A program made the position numbers and the translations under genes. A DNA stretch of 64,000 bases from Owenia fusiformis. Its lineage: Eukaryota > Annelida > Polychaeta > Sabellida > Oweniidae. The notes below the pieces were generated by a model. It worked only from the letters and a program-made list of their open reading frames with translations, was not told the DNA's origin and ran no database searches. The stretch spans positions 34,862,109-34,926,108 of the forward strand of contig CAIIXF020000002.1 in the NCBI GenBank assembly GCA_903813345.2, in the 5' to 3' direction. Below are positions 22,742 to 34,899 of this stretch, piece by piece. Within the stretch, counting starts at the first letter, position 1, and each line of letters begins with the position of its first letter.

Positions 22742-25700
22742 ATGGATCTCGTGAATTTGGCAGATAGTGATTTAAGAGTTTCTGGCGTTTGTATTGGTAC
22801 GTGGCAGTTCAACGATGGAGTGGCTGACAATACATGGGATGGGCAGACCTATGAGGTATTTCCAAAACTGCAGTTTTACGATGAGCAGACTGCAGACTAA
22901 AACTGGCTGTTACAAATTCTCAGCAGTGACGATTCACTCTTTTGAACGGCGTTGTTAGTCTTGGAGAACCCTCCATTCTTCACCCCCCAAATGAATGCAT
23001 GTATGCGCAGTACCGTTGGGTAGACTAGCCTATTAAGATCCGGTTATTTCGAACTTGCTTTTATACCCGCTGTAATATTTGCCTGTGCTTCGTTACCGAT
23101 CACACGGTAGGCAATGCCGCGTGAAAGTTCAACAGGTAAACATACGTGTAGTCCCCGAAAGATATAACATATATTAAGAATAGATTAACTTGTTGGTAAC
23201 TTGTTGAACGAGCTAGGCACCATGGTAATCTATCTATAGGCTATACGTATATAGCCTAGTCATGAATGATAGTACATCATGTCACTGCTTTCAGTAGGCT
23301 TGTCCAAAAGTGCGTCCCTGGGACGGATTGATTTTCCAAAATTGCGTCCCCCCTCAAAAAAGTGCGTCCCCATGAAAAAAGGTTCCCGGGAATTCAATGT
23401 AACATTTTTGCACTGAACGAAAAAAACTGATGAAACGTTTGCATCAGTTTTGTTATTTTGTGGCCCAGATCAGTGTTCTGCACACGTCTAGTAGGTCATT
23501 AAATGATGCAGATACCTTCATTTGAAAGAGGTTACTAATATTCGACCATTAAATACCATTTTTCTTCGCGTATTTCAAAGCAATTTGCTATGATTTTGAT
23601 CGCTCAGAAAGTTTCATTAGGAGCAATCTCCGTGAGGTTCAATTCTTTGGTTCAGTTTTTTGCGCATGCGCAACAAATCCAGCAATTTGATTAGTCAAAA
23701 TTATCAAGACGCATGCGCGATTAATAATCACGGCCAATCAAAGGACTCGTACCGATTACCGCTCGGAAATCAACTACTAGTGATTGTCCTATCACATACC
23801 TCATACTATATTGATCGGAAATCAACTTCCGGGAAAGAAAGTCCGAAAGATAATTTTATTTCTTTTAGAAATAGAATATCCTTTGTTTATTTAGCGGATT
23901 TTGACCAAATAAAAGACTGAAGGTAAGATCTTTATCAATCCATTCATCCAGAGATGATTTTTTGATATGACCTGCACTGCGTCCAAGTGACCCCTCATTT
24001 TCATTGTTTGGGGTCCCTATAATAAAAACCGGGTCCTCTCTAGTATGTATCCAACAGACTGACTAGAAGTCAGTCTGTTATGATGTACTACTTTCCTGTG
24101 GAAATTGCAGTGAAATTTTTTGCACAAAATTATCAATTAGAGGAACCATTTGTTCAATAAAATAAACATTACAAAATTTCAATTAAATAGTAAGGTACAA
24201 TTAAATGCAATAAAAAGTAACACAGCATATTGTCAAGTGGAAATAAAGCTAGTTGAAGTAACAAATGTGCAAATTAATTTTACCCAATCGGCCATTTTGA
24301 ATAGCACTTCCTATGTAAACAAATATTTAGGATTACCATACTTTAACATAGGTGCCTTATAGTCTGAATATAATTCAGACTAAATAGGATATAGTCTAGG
24401 GTCCTCTCCATTATGGGACGGCGTTAATGAAAGCACAGTGTCAGAGACATGTAAAACTGTTTTATAATATGTCTCTGATCATGTAACAATCTATTTAATT
24501 CTTCACTGAAGGCAGTTGTATTAATATATATAACTACATGAAGTGTACCGGGCTACAGGCCGGGGCTACAGGTAAAGTCAGTAAATATTTCAAAGTAACG
24601 ATTTTAAATTTCAGGTGTCCAAGAGCATCGTTGACAGGGCGTTGGAACTAGGAATAAACTTCTTCGACACAGCTAAGGTACATTTTGCATAATTTTATAG
24701 TGATAAAGAACGACATGGTTAAATAACATTCTTGTCAAGTTAAACCCACGTTGTTGTTCTCGACGTCCGTTAAACATCCTTGGCAGTAAATAGGCCTTAA
24801 GCTTATAGGCACTGCTGACTTATGTTCTTGATATTCATTTTGTTTTCTAAATTCAAAACCGTTTTCTATTCTAGGCGTACAACAATTCCGAGAAGGTTTT
24901 GGGACGAATATTTGAAGGCAGACGAAAAGATGTTGTCCTAGCGACCAAGTTCCATGTTGCAGGTTTGGGCGAAGCAGAGGGTCTTTCACCAGAAGATGTA
25001 GAGAAAGCGTTGTTACAGAGTCTCCAAGATCTCAGAACAGACTATGTTGATATATACCAGGTATTTTGAATGACAATGCCATATCAGTGTCATATAATTG
25101 CTTTGTTTATCATTCTACAATCCATACACAACGGGCGTCGCCATTCTCCACTTTGAACTACATGTAAATCACAGTTTGCTCTTGTGGTGCGGGAAATGCA
25201 TACACGTGAATCATACTTTGATGGACATATTTACTTATCCTAGAAATTATTAGTCCATCCTAACTTTTTATAAATACTATCATGACTATATGTAGCGTGA
25301 TTTATTTTAAAATATTGACGTTTTAATTTTAAATTTAGGAAAGCGAAAGTTTGATGATCAAACTGCGAATGTAAAATTTAAACACTCGAAGTGATGCACA
25401 CAAAATTGTAGTTATACAAAATATTGTACATATCCAGGTCCATTGGCCAAATGTTGTGAGGGATATGGGAGAGCTTGTGAAGGAATTGAAACGACAACAA
25501 GCCTTGGGAAGGATCAAATATTACAGTGTATGCAATTTTGGACCGCAAAATCTGAAAGAAATGTTAGCGGCTGGGGGACAGCCGTTAACTAATCAGGTAC
25601 AGTGCCTAGACGTCTTTTATGTGTATCAAACACTTATCAGTCACATATCAACGACTGGTGTTGTGGCAGAGGTTGATTTATTTAGCCGGGATATTTAAAT

Positions 25701-28395
25701 CATCACCCGAGAAGCCAAATAAATGCAAGTAAAGATGCTTTATCAACTTTATTTGTAATGTAGCTACCGTATAACTTACTGTGGCGTCCCATAGAATACG
25801 ACATAGTGCCAATTTGCCAGCAAAACAACATCGATATTCTGCCTTACTCATCACTGCAACAGGGTTTGTTATCCGGAAAATACACCAAACCGAACGATGT
25901 ACCAGAAGGCAGAAGACGGACACGTCATTTCAGTAAAGACAGGTATACTATATTATATCTTTTATTGACTCTTTAGATATCATATCATGACATATTAGTC
26001 ACTAAGGTAGAGCAGTTCTTCCCATTGTCCAGTTGAAGAACTGGATCTTTATCCTGGCTAGAACCATAGACAATTCTAGCCAGCGCCAGCCTTTTATCGA
26101 GTTAGCAGCACTCTAGTAATCGCCGGATACTATTGTACGCTAGAAAATGGGCTACCTGTATTTGTGCCAAGGGATGCTCTCTTCGGTCTAGTAAAGACAG
26201 GTAGCTATTGTATGCTAGAAAATGCACTATTTGCGCCAAGGCGTGCTCTCTTCATTTTAGTAGGGAGACAGGTAGCTATTGTCTGCTAGAAAATGCACTA
26301 GTTGCGCCAATTAAAGACAGGTTTTATTATTGTATGTTAAAAATGCTCAAGTGACGCCAAGGCATGCTCTCTTCATTTAACACAGGTATACTATTCTATA
26401 ATTGTATGATCAAAATGCACTATAGTTGCGCCAAGGCATGCCATCTCTTGATTCTATTTTAAAGACGTATTCATTGGTACACATCCTCTGAAATAGAGTA
26501 TTAGTATTGAGAATTTAGAATCAAGTGCAAATTCAAAGATAACTGTCAGTTACATATATACAACATACGTTATAAATAAATCTGGTATGTTTTGTAAGCT
26601 CTTGTTGATGATGCAAACTTTGGTTCTGTTATTGATTGAATATGAGTTTTATCTTCGGATATGATGATGTACGATCTTGAGTACGCTCCCATTGTCTACA
26701 TGTATTTCACTTTTTATATGTCTCTGCTTATATCCAAGAACTCCCACTGATAAGAGGGAATACATGTTACACTCACTGTATCGAATATTCAAACACTTTT
26801 CAGTACAACTATGTCGAGACATGGAGGACCAGGTGCCGAGGCTGAAACATTCCAGGTAAATAAATTCTCGAGAGTTTTTAATATTCAATCCAGCTGATGT
26901 ATTAAGTTCAAGAGTTGCAAGGCTGGCCAATGGCGTCAAATATTCAAAATCTTGTTATACGAGGACATATCTACAAATTCTTATAAAATGTTTCCAATTC
27001 TCCATTTTTGATATTTGTTTAAAACTTTAATATTTAATATTGTTCCCTATATCTTTAAATATCGAGGCCAATCATCTCATCGTTAATTTAAAGATGTGGT
27101 CCTATTACTTGCCAAAACTCATGAAAATGAAACTTGGAACAGGTTTATTGTACGATCTTTATTCAATTTTACAGACTATTAGCAGAATCAGGGAGATATG
27201 TGATGAAATGGGTCTTTCTATGGCAGATACGTCGTTGTCATGGTTACTGGCTAAACCATGCGTGAGGAGTGTCATTGTGGGTGCAAGGACACCGGACCAA
27301 GTGAATCAAAACTGTAAAATCACAAAGTTGTCTCAGGTGAATGAATCTTTAATTCAACGAATATCTGAGCATTTGTATAAAGTATTACGAAAACATTAAT
27401 TGCAATGTATATACAGGGTGTCCCGAAAATATGGCCCCCCTAGGCAGACATATACCAGTGTAGTCATAGTATGTGTCATATATCATTTTAAAGCTTATCC
27501 AAAGTTACATTGATTCGCCAAGTATCATGGTTCAACTCTCAAATGTGAAAAAATTACAGGCATTTTAAAATTTAGTGTTTGGTCAAAATTAAGTTCAATT
27601 TTACACCAAATCACTAGTCAATGTGTCCCGGGCCATCTTAACAGCAGCAATTCTTTTCGTGTCGGATGGATATTGAGTTGGAAAAAGAGAACGATGAGGG
27701 TAGGAACTCTAGGAAACTCTTTTTAAGTGCCTTAACATGTTTTAAGAGGGTTATAAAATTCCACACCCCTATTTGAAGGGCTTCTAAGGTCATATCTGAA
27801 AATAATTGTTGCTGTTAACATGGCTAAGGGGGACTCATTGACTAGGAATGTGGTGTAAAATTGAACTTTATTTTGACAAAACACTAACTTTTAAAATGAC
27901 TGTAACTTTTTCCCATTTGGGAGTTAAACCCTGATACTTGGCAAATCAATGTAACTTTGGATAAGCTTTAAAATGATATATGACATATACTATGAGGACA
28001 CTGGAATATGTCTACCTAGGCGGGGGGGGGGCATACTTTCGGGACTTAAATACCATAATGTAGCCACTATAACCTATAAGTATATTACATTGATTTTGAT
28101 CAAAAAAGCTAAGTAAAAAGCTACAGTATAGTTAGTTACTTAACATTCCAACGTCGTAATGGAAAAGGTCATGCGTGTGAATAAGTGTGAATAAGATCGG
28201 GCAATCTTGTTTGAAGTTCCTGTTTAAGCCCTTAAAATCCTGAATAATTGATTACAGACCTTTGTACTTTCATAACAACGCAATGATATTTTATTTCAGG
28301 AAGTTGTCAAAAAGCTTGATGCGAGTACAGATGAGCTCAAGGCCATATTCGGGAACAATCCAGATATGTGGGCACCAAAAAGTCGAATGGCTTAA
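22742..28395 (+). CDS. Aldo-keto reductase, eight exons
   Basis: Exons inferred: 22742-22855, 24615-24677, 24875-25060, 25438-25596, 25764-25942, 26804-26855, 27175-27336 and 28300-28395 (stop TAA). All borders are GT..AG, phases agree, and the product is 336 residues, the normal size for an NADPH-dependent aldo-keto reductase with a TIM barrel. The catalytic tetrad is complete: Asp56 (FFDTAK), Tyr61 (AYNNSE), Lys84 (LATKF) and His123 (VHWP). The nicotinamide and phosphate region shows IVGARTPDQV followed by N, as in the family. The last exon encodes KKLDASTDELK and GNNPDMW, a tail I associate with the bacterial-type branch of the family rather than vertebrate AKR1. Exon 7 could instead read through its donor (CAG|GTGAAT) to a stop at 27399, giving a different 21-residue end; the spliced form fits the family better. 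Natural substrate unknown. Large introns hold several repeats. Confidence 0.88.
23290..23390. repeat. GTGCGTCCC repeat fragment
   Basis: Three spaced GTGCGTCCC/TTGCGTCCC motifs (near 23310, 23344, 23362) in intron 1 of the aldo-keto reductase gene. It looks like the edge of a dispersed element; borders not found. Confidence 0.35.
26130..26450. repeat. ~75-bp tandem repeat in AKR intron 5
   Basis: About four to five units of the form GACAGGTAGCTATTGTATGC ... TAGAAAATGCACTA ... GCGCCAAGGC(A/G)TGCTCTCTTC. Units degrade towards the 3' end. Non-coding. Confidence 0.75.
27413..28047. mobile_element. ~635-bp foldback element, ACAGGGTGTCCCGAAA type
   Basis: Left end ACAGGGTGTCCCGAAAATATG, right end CATACTTTCGGGACTT. 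Arms of about 190 bases are inverted copies, with shared blocks TATCATTTTAAAGCTTATCC, AAAGTTACATTGATT and GCCAAGTATCA. The centre is also partly symmetrical (TTAACAGCAGCAA / TTGCTGTTAACATGGC). No coding frame. It lies between the last two exons of the aldo-keto reductase gene. Confidence 0.8.
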
Positions 28396-29160
28396 ATTAA
28401 GCAATGCAGGACGCTTGGCCCTTATGCGCATGATCAGTATACACACATATATGTTCAGATCAGATTACATGTGCGCCAACCATTAGGCCAACCTCAGATA
28501 AAAGTGCAATCATATAATAAAACATGGTATACCAGTGATATGCCTTTAGTTGAACTTGTATTCTAAGCTTCCCAGAGGTATTAATACATTGTATACAATA
28601 CTATATGTTATTGAATGATTTGAAGTGCAATACAGGATATATTGCGCTTGAGAAATTCTGTATTAACACACGAGACGAAATTGAGTGTCAATACAGAATA
28701 TCGAGAGCACAGCTTATCAATCAAGTACCAATACAAGGCGAGGGACAATGTTAGTAGCAAAACAGATTGGTAGAGCACACAAACTGACCTATCAGAGGGC
28801 TTCATTTTACAGATCATACGATAAAATGAAATACAATATAATACAAAGGAGCGTCTCAGATTTGACACTATATCGCACTCAGTAAATTACTTTTTCACGC
28901 ACATTGCATATTTGTTATTTGTATAATTCACAAATTGTAATTAAGTGTAATAACATTGTATTCAAAAAGCATAATTGTTATTAAACTGATTACTTTTCAT
29001 TAATTATACATACACATACACAGACGCTAATATTCAATTTGAAATAAAATAAAAATAAATAAAAACAATATATTGGGTATTTTGGTTAAAATAATGATAT
29101 ACAAGATGAAATGATAGAATCTTATAATATCATTGTTAAAAACCATGATATTTATAGGAT
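28396..29160. other. 3' flank of the AKR gene, no gene
   Basis: AT-rich. AATAAAACATGG near 28517 could be the poly(A) signal of the aldo-keto reductase gene. Pieces around 28613-28720 repeat GTGCAATACAGGATAT / GTGTCAATACAGAATAT. No coding gene is seen. Confidence 0.35.
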
Positions 29161-29294
29161 ATCCTATGATTTTGAGGAATATCATTTTTATCTGAGGTGA
29201 TATCGATATCTGCACGAGAAAGCGAAGCGAACGAGTGCATATATCAATATCACCGAGTAGATTAAAATGATATTCTGAAAAAAATCATAGGATG
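29161..29294. repeat. 134-bp near-perfect palindrome
   Basis: ATCCTATGATTTT at the left and its complement AAAATCATAGGAT at the right, with matching inner blocks (AATATCATTTTTATCT / AGATTAAAATGATATT, GGTGATATCGATAT / ATATCAATATCACC). The apex is GCACGAGAAAGCGAAGCGAACGAGTGC. Just to the right, TATCGT(C/T)ACAATATCCTCC recurs three times (29402-29496). Confidence 0.8.
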
Positions 29295-29587
29295 TTCTTA
29301 TTATCCTACACTTACAAGGAGAGTACTGAATGTATAATATCATCGTAAAATGAATTTCATGCCAAGTAGAGTCAATTTGGCGGGAAATCAACAAGCGAAG
29401 TATATCGTCACAATATCCTCCGCATATTGGGTTTTCCGGAGTATATCGTCACGATATCCTCCGCCCGGAGTATATCGTTACAATATCCTCCGGATATTCA
29501 TTTTGCCAATAAATATCAAATTTATTTTTTCATGGTATTATACATTTAGTACACTAAGTGTAGGAAAATTAGTACCATGGGTACTGG

Positions 29588-31436
29588 GCTCACATGGTGA
29601 CAGAAAAAAACGGATATAATTTTTTGCTGATTTTTTGTAACAACATTATTTCAAGCTACTTGCCACTATTTTGGACTGACGGAGAGACAGATGGACAAAT
29701 CGATGTTAAGTAAAATTGCTGAAAAAAACGGATATAATCTTTTTTCAATCATTTGGAACAAAATTATTTCATACAACTACTCTTTACAGTGACATGGCTT
29801 TTTGCAATGCAAGACACCTGAAATTATTTGTAAAACTAGGAAATGGGCCAAAATTGAATTTCGCAAGACAAAAATGACGACCATTTTGAAATCAGGCAAG
29901 CTTTTGAACCAGGAGTCAAAGGGGAGTTTTTTTGTATTGATGTTGAACAAAAATAACGTGAAACTGGAATCCTATCGACAGAGGTTTTAAGTAAATGGTC
30001 CAAAAGAGGATTTCGCGAGACAGATGAACAAATCAATGTTAACTAAAATGGCTTAAAATAAAAAAACAGATATAATATTTTGCCGATTTTTTGTAACAAA
30101 ATTATTTCATACAACTACTCTTTACAGTGACATGGCTTTTTGCAATGCAAGACACCTGAAATTATTTGTAAAACTAGGAAATGGGCCAAAATTGAATTTC
30201 GCAAGACAAAAATGACGACCATTTTGAAATCAGGCAAGCTTTTGAACCAGGAGTCAAAGGGGAGTTTTTTTGTATTGATGTTGAACAAAAATAACGTGAA
30301 ACTGGAATCCTATCGACAGAGGTTTTAAGTAAATGGTCCAAAAGAGGATTTCGCGAGACAGATGAACAAATCAATGTTAACTAAAATGGCTTAAAATAAA
30401 AAAACAGATATAATATTTTGCCGATTTTTTGTAACAAAATTATTTCATACAACTACTCTTTACAGTGACATGGCTTTTTACAATGCAGGACAGCTGAAAT
30501 TATTTGTAAAGCTAGGAAATGGGCAAAAAGTGAATTTCGCGAAACAAGAATGGCGACCATTTTGAAAATAGGCGAGCTTTTGAACCAAGAGTCATAGGAG
30601 AGTTTTTTGTATTGATGTTGAACAAAATTAACTTAAAACGAGAATCCTATCGACAGAGGGTTTAAGGTAAATGGTCCAAAAGTGGATTTTGCGAGACAGA
30701 TGGACAAATCAATGTTAACTAAAATGGCTGAAAATAAAAAAAATGGATATAATTTTTCGCTGATTTCTCGTAACAAAATTATTTCATACATCTTCTCTTT
30801 ACATTGACATGGATTTTTACAATGTAGGACACTTGAAATTATTTGTAAAGCTAGGAAATGGGTCAAAAGTGAATTTCGCGAGACAAAAATGGCGGCCATT
30901 TTGAAAATAGGCGAGCTTTTGAACCAGGAGTCATAGGGGAGTTTTCTGTATTGATGTTGAACAGAAATAACTTAAAACAGGAATCCTATCGACAGAGGTT
31001 TTAAAACGTGCCACTGTTATTGACGAAAAGTGGATTTCGCGAGTCAGATAGACAAATCAATGTTAACTAAAATGGCTGAAAATAAAAAAATGCTTATAAT
31101 TTTTCGCTGATTTTTTGTAACAATATTATAACATATATCTACCCTTTACATTGACATGGATTTTTACATTGTAAGACACCTCAAATTATTTGTAAAGCTA
31201 GGAAATGGGTCAAAAGTGAATTTCGCGAGACAAAAGTGACGGCCATTTTGAAAATAGGCGAGCTTTTGAACCAGGAGTCATAGGGGAGTTTTCTGTATTG
31301 ATCTTGAACAGAAATAACTTAAAACAGGAATCCTATCGACAGAGGTTTTAAAACGTGCCACTATTGTTGACGGACGGACAGACGGACGGACAGACAGACG
31401 GACAAGTGAGTGATTGCAAAAGCTCACCATGTGAGC
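29588..31436. repeat. 338-bp tandem satellite bounded by GCTCACATGGTGA ends
   Basis: About five head-to-tail units marked by AAACGGATATAAT near 29725, 30063, 30401, 30739 and 31088, so the spacing is 338, 338, 338 and 349. The first two units are virtually identical; later ones diverge. Each has GAATTTCGC(A/G)AGACAAAAATG and CCATTTTGAAA. The array is framed by GCTCACATGGTGA (29588) and its exact complement TCACCATGTGAGC (31424), with a GACGGACAGACGG tract before the right end. Short identical frames in the units are artefacts of the repeat. Confidence 0.85.
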
Positions 31437-32983
31437 TAATAATGTCTAATATCAGAATATAGAGGATAATGTATGACCGTCCAGAAGCATGTGTACGTCA
31501 AAAATGACAAAATTAATTATATTTGCTTCTCTGAGCGTTTAAAAGGTTTGAAAAATAATACTTTTCAATATCTACGCATTCTAGATACATAATTATATAC
31601 TTATTTTAGAACATCTATTGTTACAATCATATATTTTTCATATGATGTATATTATGACTGCGTGCTCTGCACCAGGAATAAATCCAACTAGATTTGAAAA
31701 TGTGGATAAGACAGTCATAATCGATATTTTACTTTTTTCAAGATTATTCAAGAATATAATCGACGCTAGAATCTCGCAAATCTATCCCTCTTAAAACATC
31801 GAATGTGATATCTTGAAAGATAATTCATTTCTACTTATATGTATATCTATAGATGCCACTCAAGCAGTGAAGACCCAGATGATGTGATTGTATGTTTCGT
31901 ACATTGTAAATTGTAACGAATTACACTAGAATGGCTTTATGAGGTTTAGAGGTTTAATATGGTATAAGTTCTGCATCGATGATTAGATATATGGCAGGTC
32001 TCACATTTTAGTGGTAATTTAGTGTAACACAATGAATATACCTTTCAAAATATTGACAAAGCAAAGTTTGTTTCAAGTACTTCGTGATAAGAACCTTCAT
32101 TCTTTCTACTTTTTCTCATTTTTACCATGGGCTCGAAAGACCATGTCATCCTGACAAATATATGGAATTTTCTAATTGGAGATGAACTTTTCAACAATTG
32201 ATACGAGACTTTTGAAGAAACGATCCCAACGCAAATGTTCCTCTTTCACGGATCCCCATGTATTCTCATATACGCCGTTCCTGTATTTGGATCGTTAATC
32301 CATCCATAATGAAGCAGACAGCGCATTGATATTAGTTGGATGTTTTTGAAACGAGCCGGAACTACTTCACGCCAATCCACCTACAACATTGATTTTCTGT
32401 AGGACTAGGAGTGAACCCCCAGACAGTAATTGTTTTTCATTGTCTTATTGTAAACTAGTTACTGATTCTCTCGAGGTTTGATTTCATTTTACAGATGCTT
32501 CTGCCTTTTGCCTTCCTGTGGCCTTCCTCTGTGAGAAATACCAGATGTTTGAAGATATACATTCAGTTAGTGGTTGCATCTCCCGGCTGCCCATTTAGTT
32601 CCCTTTTTGATATCAGGATTAACAGAAATCTGATGAGGTACATGTATTTGAAGGCATTGTTATAGTAATATCTACTGAACATACGTGCATGTAATACTCG
32701 GGGAGGGGATGAGGGGGGTGCACGTAACTTGCTTTAAATTGAACACCGTAAGGCGTAATTTTAGAAACTGCAAATCCTTAAAGGGTTTCAATATTATAAG
32801 CCACAAAGCTTCCATTTAAAGGTTATTTGGAAAAGTCAAAGGTCCTTAATTACATCATTTTGTACTTAGCTCAAAGAATACATGCTACAGGCATTAGGGA
32901 TCTCGGGAAAACATTCTTTAATTATTCATTTTCAACCTCGGTTAAGTTGCCAAAGGCATAATGCTATTGAGACGCAGCTGGAC
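31437..32983. other. Intergenic, no gene recognised
   Basis: About 1.5 kb of AT-rich sequence left of the virus-like element. A non-coding exon cannot be excluded around 32494-32640, where the base composition is more balanced. Nothing firm. Confidence 0.3.
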
Positions 32984-32989
32984 CACGTT
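32984..32989. other. 6-bp target duplication, left (CACGTT)
   Basis: Identical to 43086-43091. Six-base duplications are the standard outcome of Polinton/Maverick integration, so this fixes the left border of the element. Confidence 0.9.
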
Positions 32990-33208
32990 AGTAGTGTATG
33001 TTAAGGAGGCACGGGATTACTTTGCGGTGTCTAAAAATGCGATGCCAGAAATGAGATGCTGAGACTACTTTGCGGTGCCTAAAGTGAGATACCAGGAATG
33101 AGATGCCAGGGGTTAATAACATTTTTACTAATGATGAGATGCTTGCTTTTGTAGTAACCATAGTGATAACCTGAGGTTTGTGGTAGCTTCAATTTGAGAC
33201 GCATAACG
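32990..33208 (+). repeat. Left terminal inverted repeat (219 bp)
   Basis: Matches the complement of 42739-43085 almost base for base, except that the right repeat has 128 extra bases. It contains modules with GATGCCAG(A/G)AATGAGATGC and GACTACTTTGCGGTG. Confidence 0.92.
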
Positions 33209-33860
33209 GTATCCTTATTTAATTGAAATGCTTTGTAGAGAGTCTTAACATTGAGATATCTCTGAGATACCTTTGTGAAACCTTAAAGCAGGGATAAGTC
33301 AGGGAATCTTAAAACTGCGACGTCATATTAAGAACTCATACAATTATTGAAATGAAACCTTAAAAACTGAGTTGGTTTGAGAGACTTTTCGGTGATATCT
33401 TAAAATTTAGGTACTTTCAAGATATCTTTGTATTATATCAAATACGATAAGACATTGGAAGGGTAAGTACATTATCAATCATTACATAATCATCCTTGCA
33501 AGACCTCAAGTTGTTGCTTCATTGAGATGCACTATGCATCCATGAACATTCAGCTTGTGTTCATGAAATACTTTGTGAAACACCTTTGTGCCACCTTAAA
33601 ACTGAGCTTTTCAAAGCTTTAGACTTCGAGATACCTTTGTGGAACTTAACTTTTGGCTGGTTGGGAAAATTCTTAACTGTAATGACATTGAGTTGCTTTG
33701 CGATTCCTAAAATATGATAACTACTGAGGGTTGGTGAGCTAACATTATCACACTTTGATAAGATATGAAGAAACCATCCATCTGCGGGATGACAACACAT
33801 GTTGCATCACATCTTGATAAGTCTCATATATAGACTCTGAACTTTACTAATTTGTAATGT
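33209..33860. repeat. Left subterminal region with degenerate GAGATACCTTTGTG repeats
   Basis: Phrases such as GAGATACCTTTGTG, CACCTTTGTGCCACCTTAAAACTGAG and GAGATACCTTTGTGGAAC recur at irregular intervals (33267, 33581, 33629). They resemble loose relatives of the terminal repeat modules. No coding frame. The right arm has no such block because the penton gene starts almost at once. Confidence 0.5.
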
Positions 33861-33879
33861 TCAACAATTGCAGTACAAA

Positions 33880-34221
33880 ATGTCATCTCCAGCAATAATT
33901 GAAACAGTGTGGAATGCAACGACAAAATGCATCATCATTGAGGATGTTAATTCGGTGAGCGCCTCTCCCGAACTAACGCCGAATAGCGACACAAAAAACA
34001 TAAGATCAACACCACCACCAGCACCATTCAAGAAACGCATGGTTAGCTTTCAGAGAGAGTTGACGCTAGGTATACCTGCTCAACCTAGCTGTCGGAGAGA
34101 CTTGAAGCTTGATATACCCCCTCATCCAATGACGCTAGATGGTGTAGTACACTTTCATCTGACTTTGGAAGATGCAGCGCGCCCATCTGGATGTATCGTC
34201 AATCCGATTCAACCTGAATGA
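33880..34221 (+). CDS. Unrecognised Polinton ORF, upstream part
   Basis: 113 codons from ATG 33880 to TGA 34219. The protein is Pro/Ser/Thr-rich in the middle (TPPPAPFKK) and ends near an IVNPIQPE motif. It is read opposite to the capsid genes. The sequence just before the ATG (AACAATTGCAG) looks like a splice acceptor, so the 5' leader may be spliced. The frame continues past the TGA: two codons later an ATG opens the next frame in the same register. I recognise no domain. Confidence 0.5.
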   Translation: MSSPAIIETVWNATTKCIIIEDVNSVSASPELTPNSDTKNIRSTPPPAPFKKRMVSFQRELTLGIPAQPSCRRDLKLDIPPHPMTLDGVVHFHLTLEDAARPSGCIVNPIQPE

Positions 34222-34227
34222 CCACAA

Positions 34228-34806
34228 ATGCTCAAGATTTCGAACCGCTCCTGCTTGCGGAAAATATTCATATACACGCAGGGAGATCACGTTGTAATTC
34301 GAACATTTAAACTTAAACTTATCGTTGTGAACAAGGTGAAGCGGGTAGGCTGTATGCCTTACAGCTCGAAGTTTGCACGACTACCTCGACAGGAGTTTGA
34401 CTACATGATCACCTGCTGCACAGAAAGAGGAATTCGGGAGTATATGCGTGCCATTCAAGATGATTTGGCCATTCCAAACCAGGCACTGGCTACACCTTTG
34501 AATGCACCGCATCACCTAGGACTGGGATACGAGTTCAAAGTGCATTCTGATATAAACCTTTTCGAAGTAACAGCGACTTACCACGATCGGGTAAAACAAA
34601 AATTTACCCAACTTTGGTCAGTGTACCTCAATTTCGAGGAGATGGAGGATGTATTGAAAAACATACACAGTCTTATTCCTCCCTTAGCTATAGAGGACAT
34701 GAATTGTATAGCCACGTTACATGGTGATCATATGAACCAGGAGGGTATGTGGGCTTGTAACGTGTGCCAATATCTCTCTCCATGTGATAACCTGCTTGAC
34801 AATTAG
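34228..34806 (+). CDS. Unrecognised Polinton ORF, downstream part
   Basis: 192 codons from ATG 34228 to TAG 34804, in the same frame as 33880-34221 and separated from it by one TGA and two codons. Near the C-terminus is a CNVCQYLSPC pattern (two Cys pairs) that could bind zinc. Otherwise there is no known motif; the composition is ordinary and globular. It occupies the arm where Polintons often have their polymerase but is far too short for one. It may be an accessory or regulatory protein. Confidence 0.55.
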   Translation: MLKISNRSCLRKIFIYTQGDHVVIRTFKLKLIVVNKVKRVGCMPYSSKFARLPRQEFDYMITCCTERGIREYMRAIQDDLAIPNQALATPLNAPHHLGLGYEFKVHSDINLFEVTATYHDRVKQKFTQLWSVYLNFEEMEDVLKNIHSLIPPLAIEDMNCIATLHGDHMNQEGMWACNVCQYLSPCDNLLDN

Positions 34807-34899
34807 ATACACTTTTTATCTTTAAATTGTGTTGTACTAGCTAAAGCATTCATTGCAGGCAACATAATTACATCAATGGGAAATCACACAAAACATTTC

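Noticed and set aside
26649-26939. 96-codon minus-strand frame over exon 6 of the reductase gene.
   Set aside because: Overlaps a real exon on the other strand and has no supporting motif.
27337-27399. Read-through end of aldo-keto reductase exon 7 as the main C-terminus.
   Set aside because: The spliced exon at 28300-28395 restores the expected length and the family-like NPDMW tail; the read-through is kept only as a possible variant.
29802-30374. Repeated 62- and 66-codon frames in both strands.
   Set aside because: They follow from the 338-bp satellite and degrade in later units.
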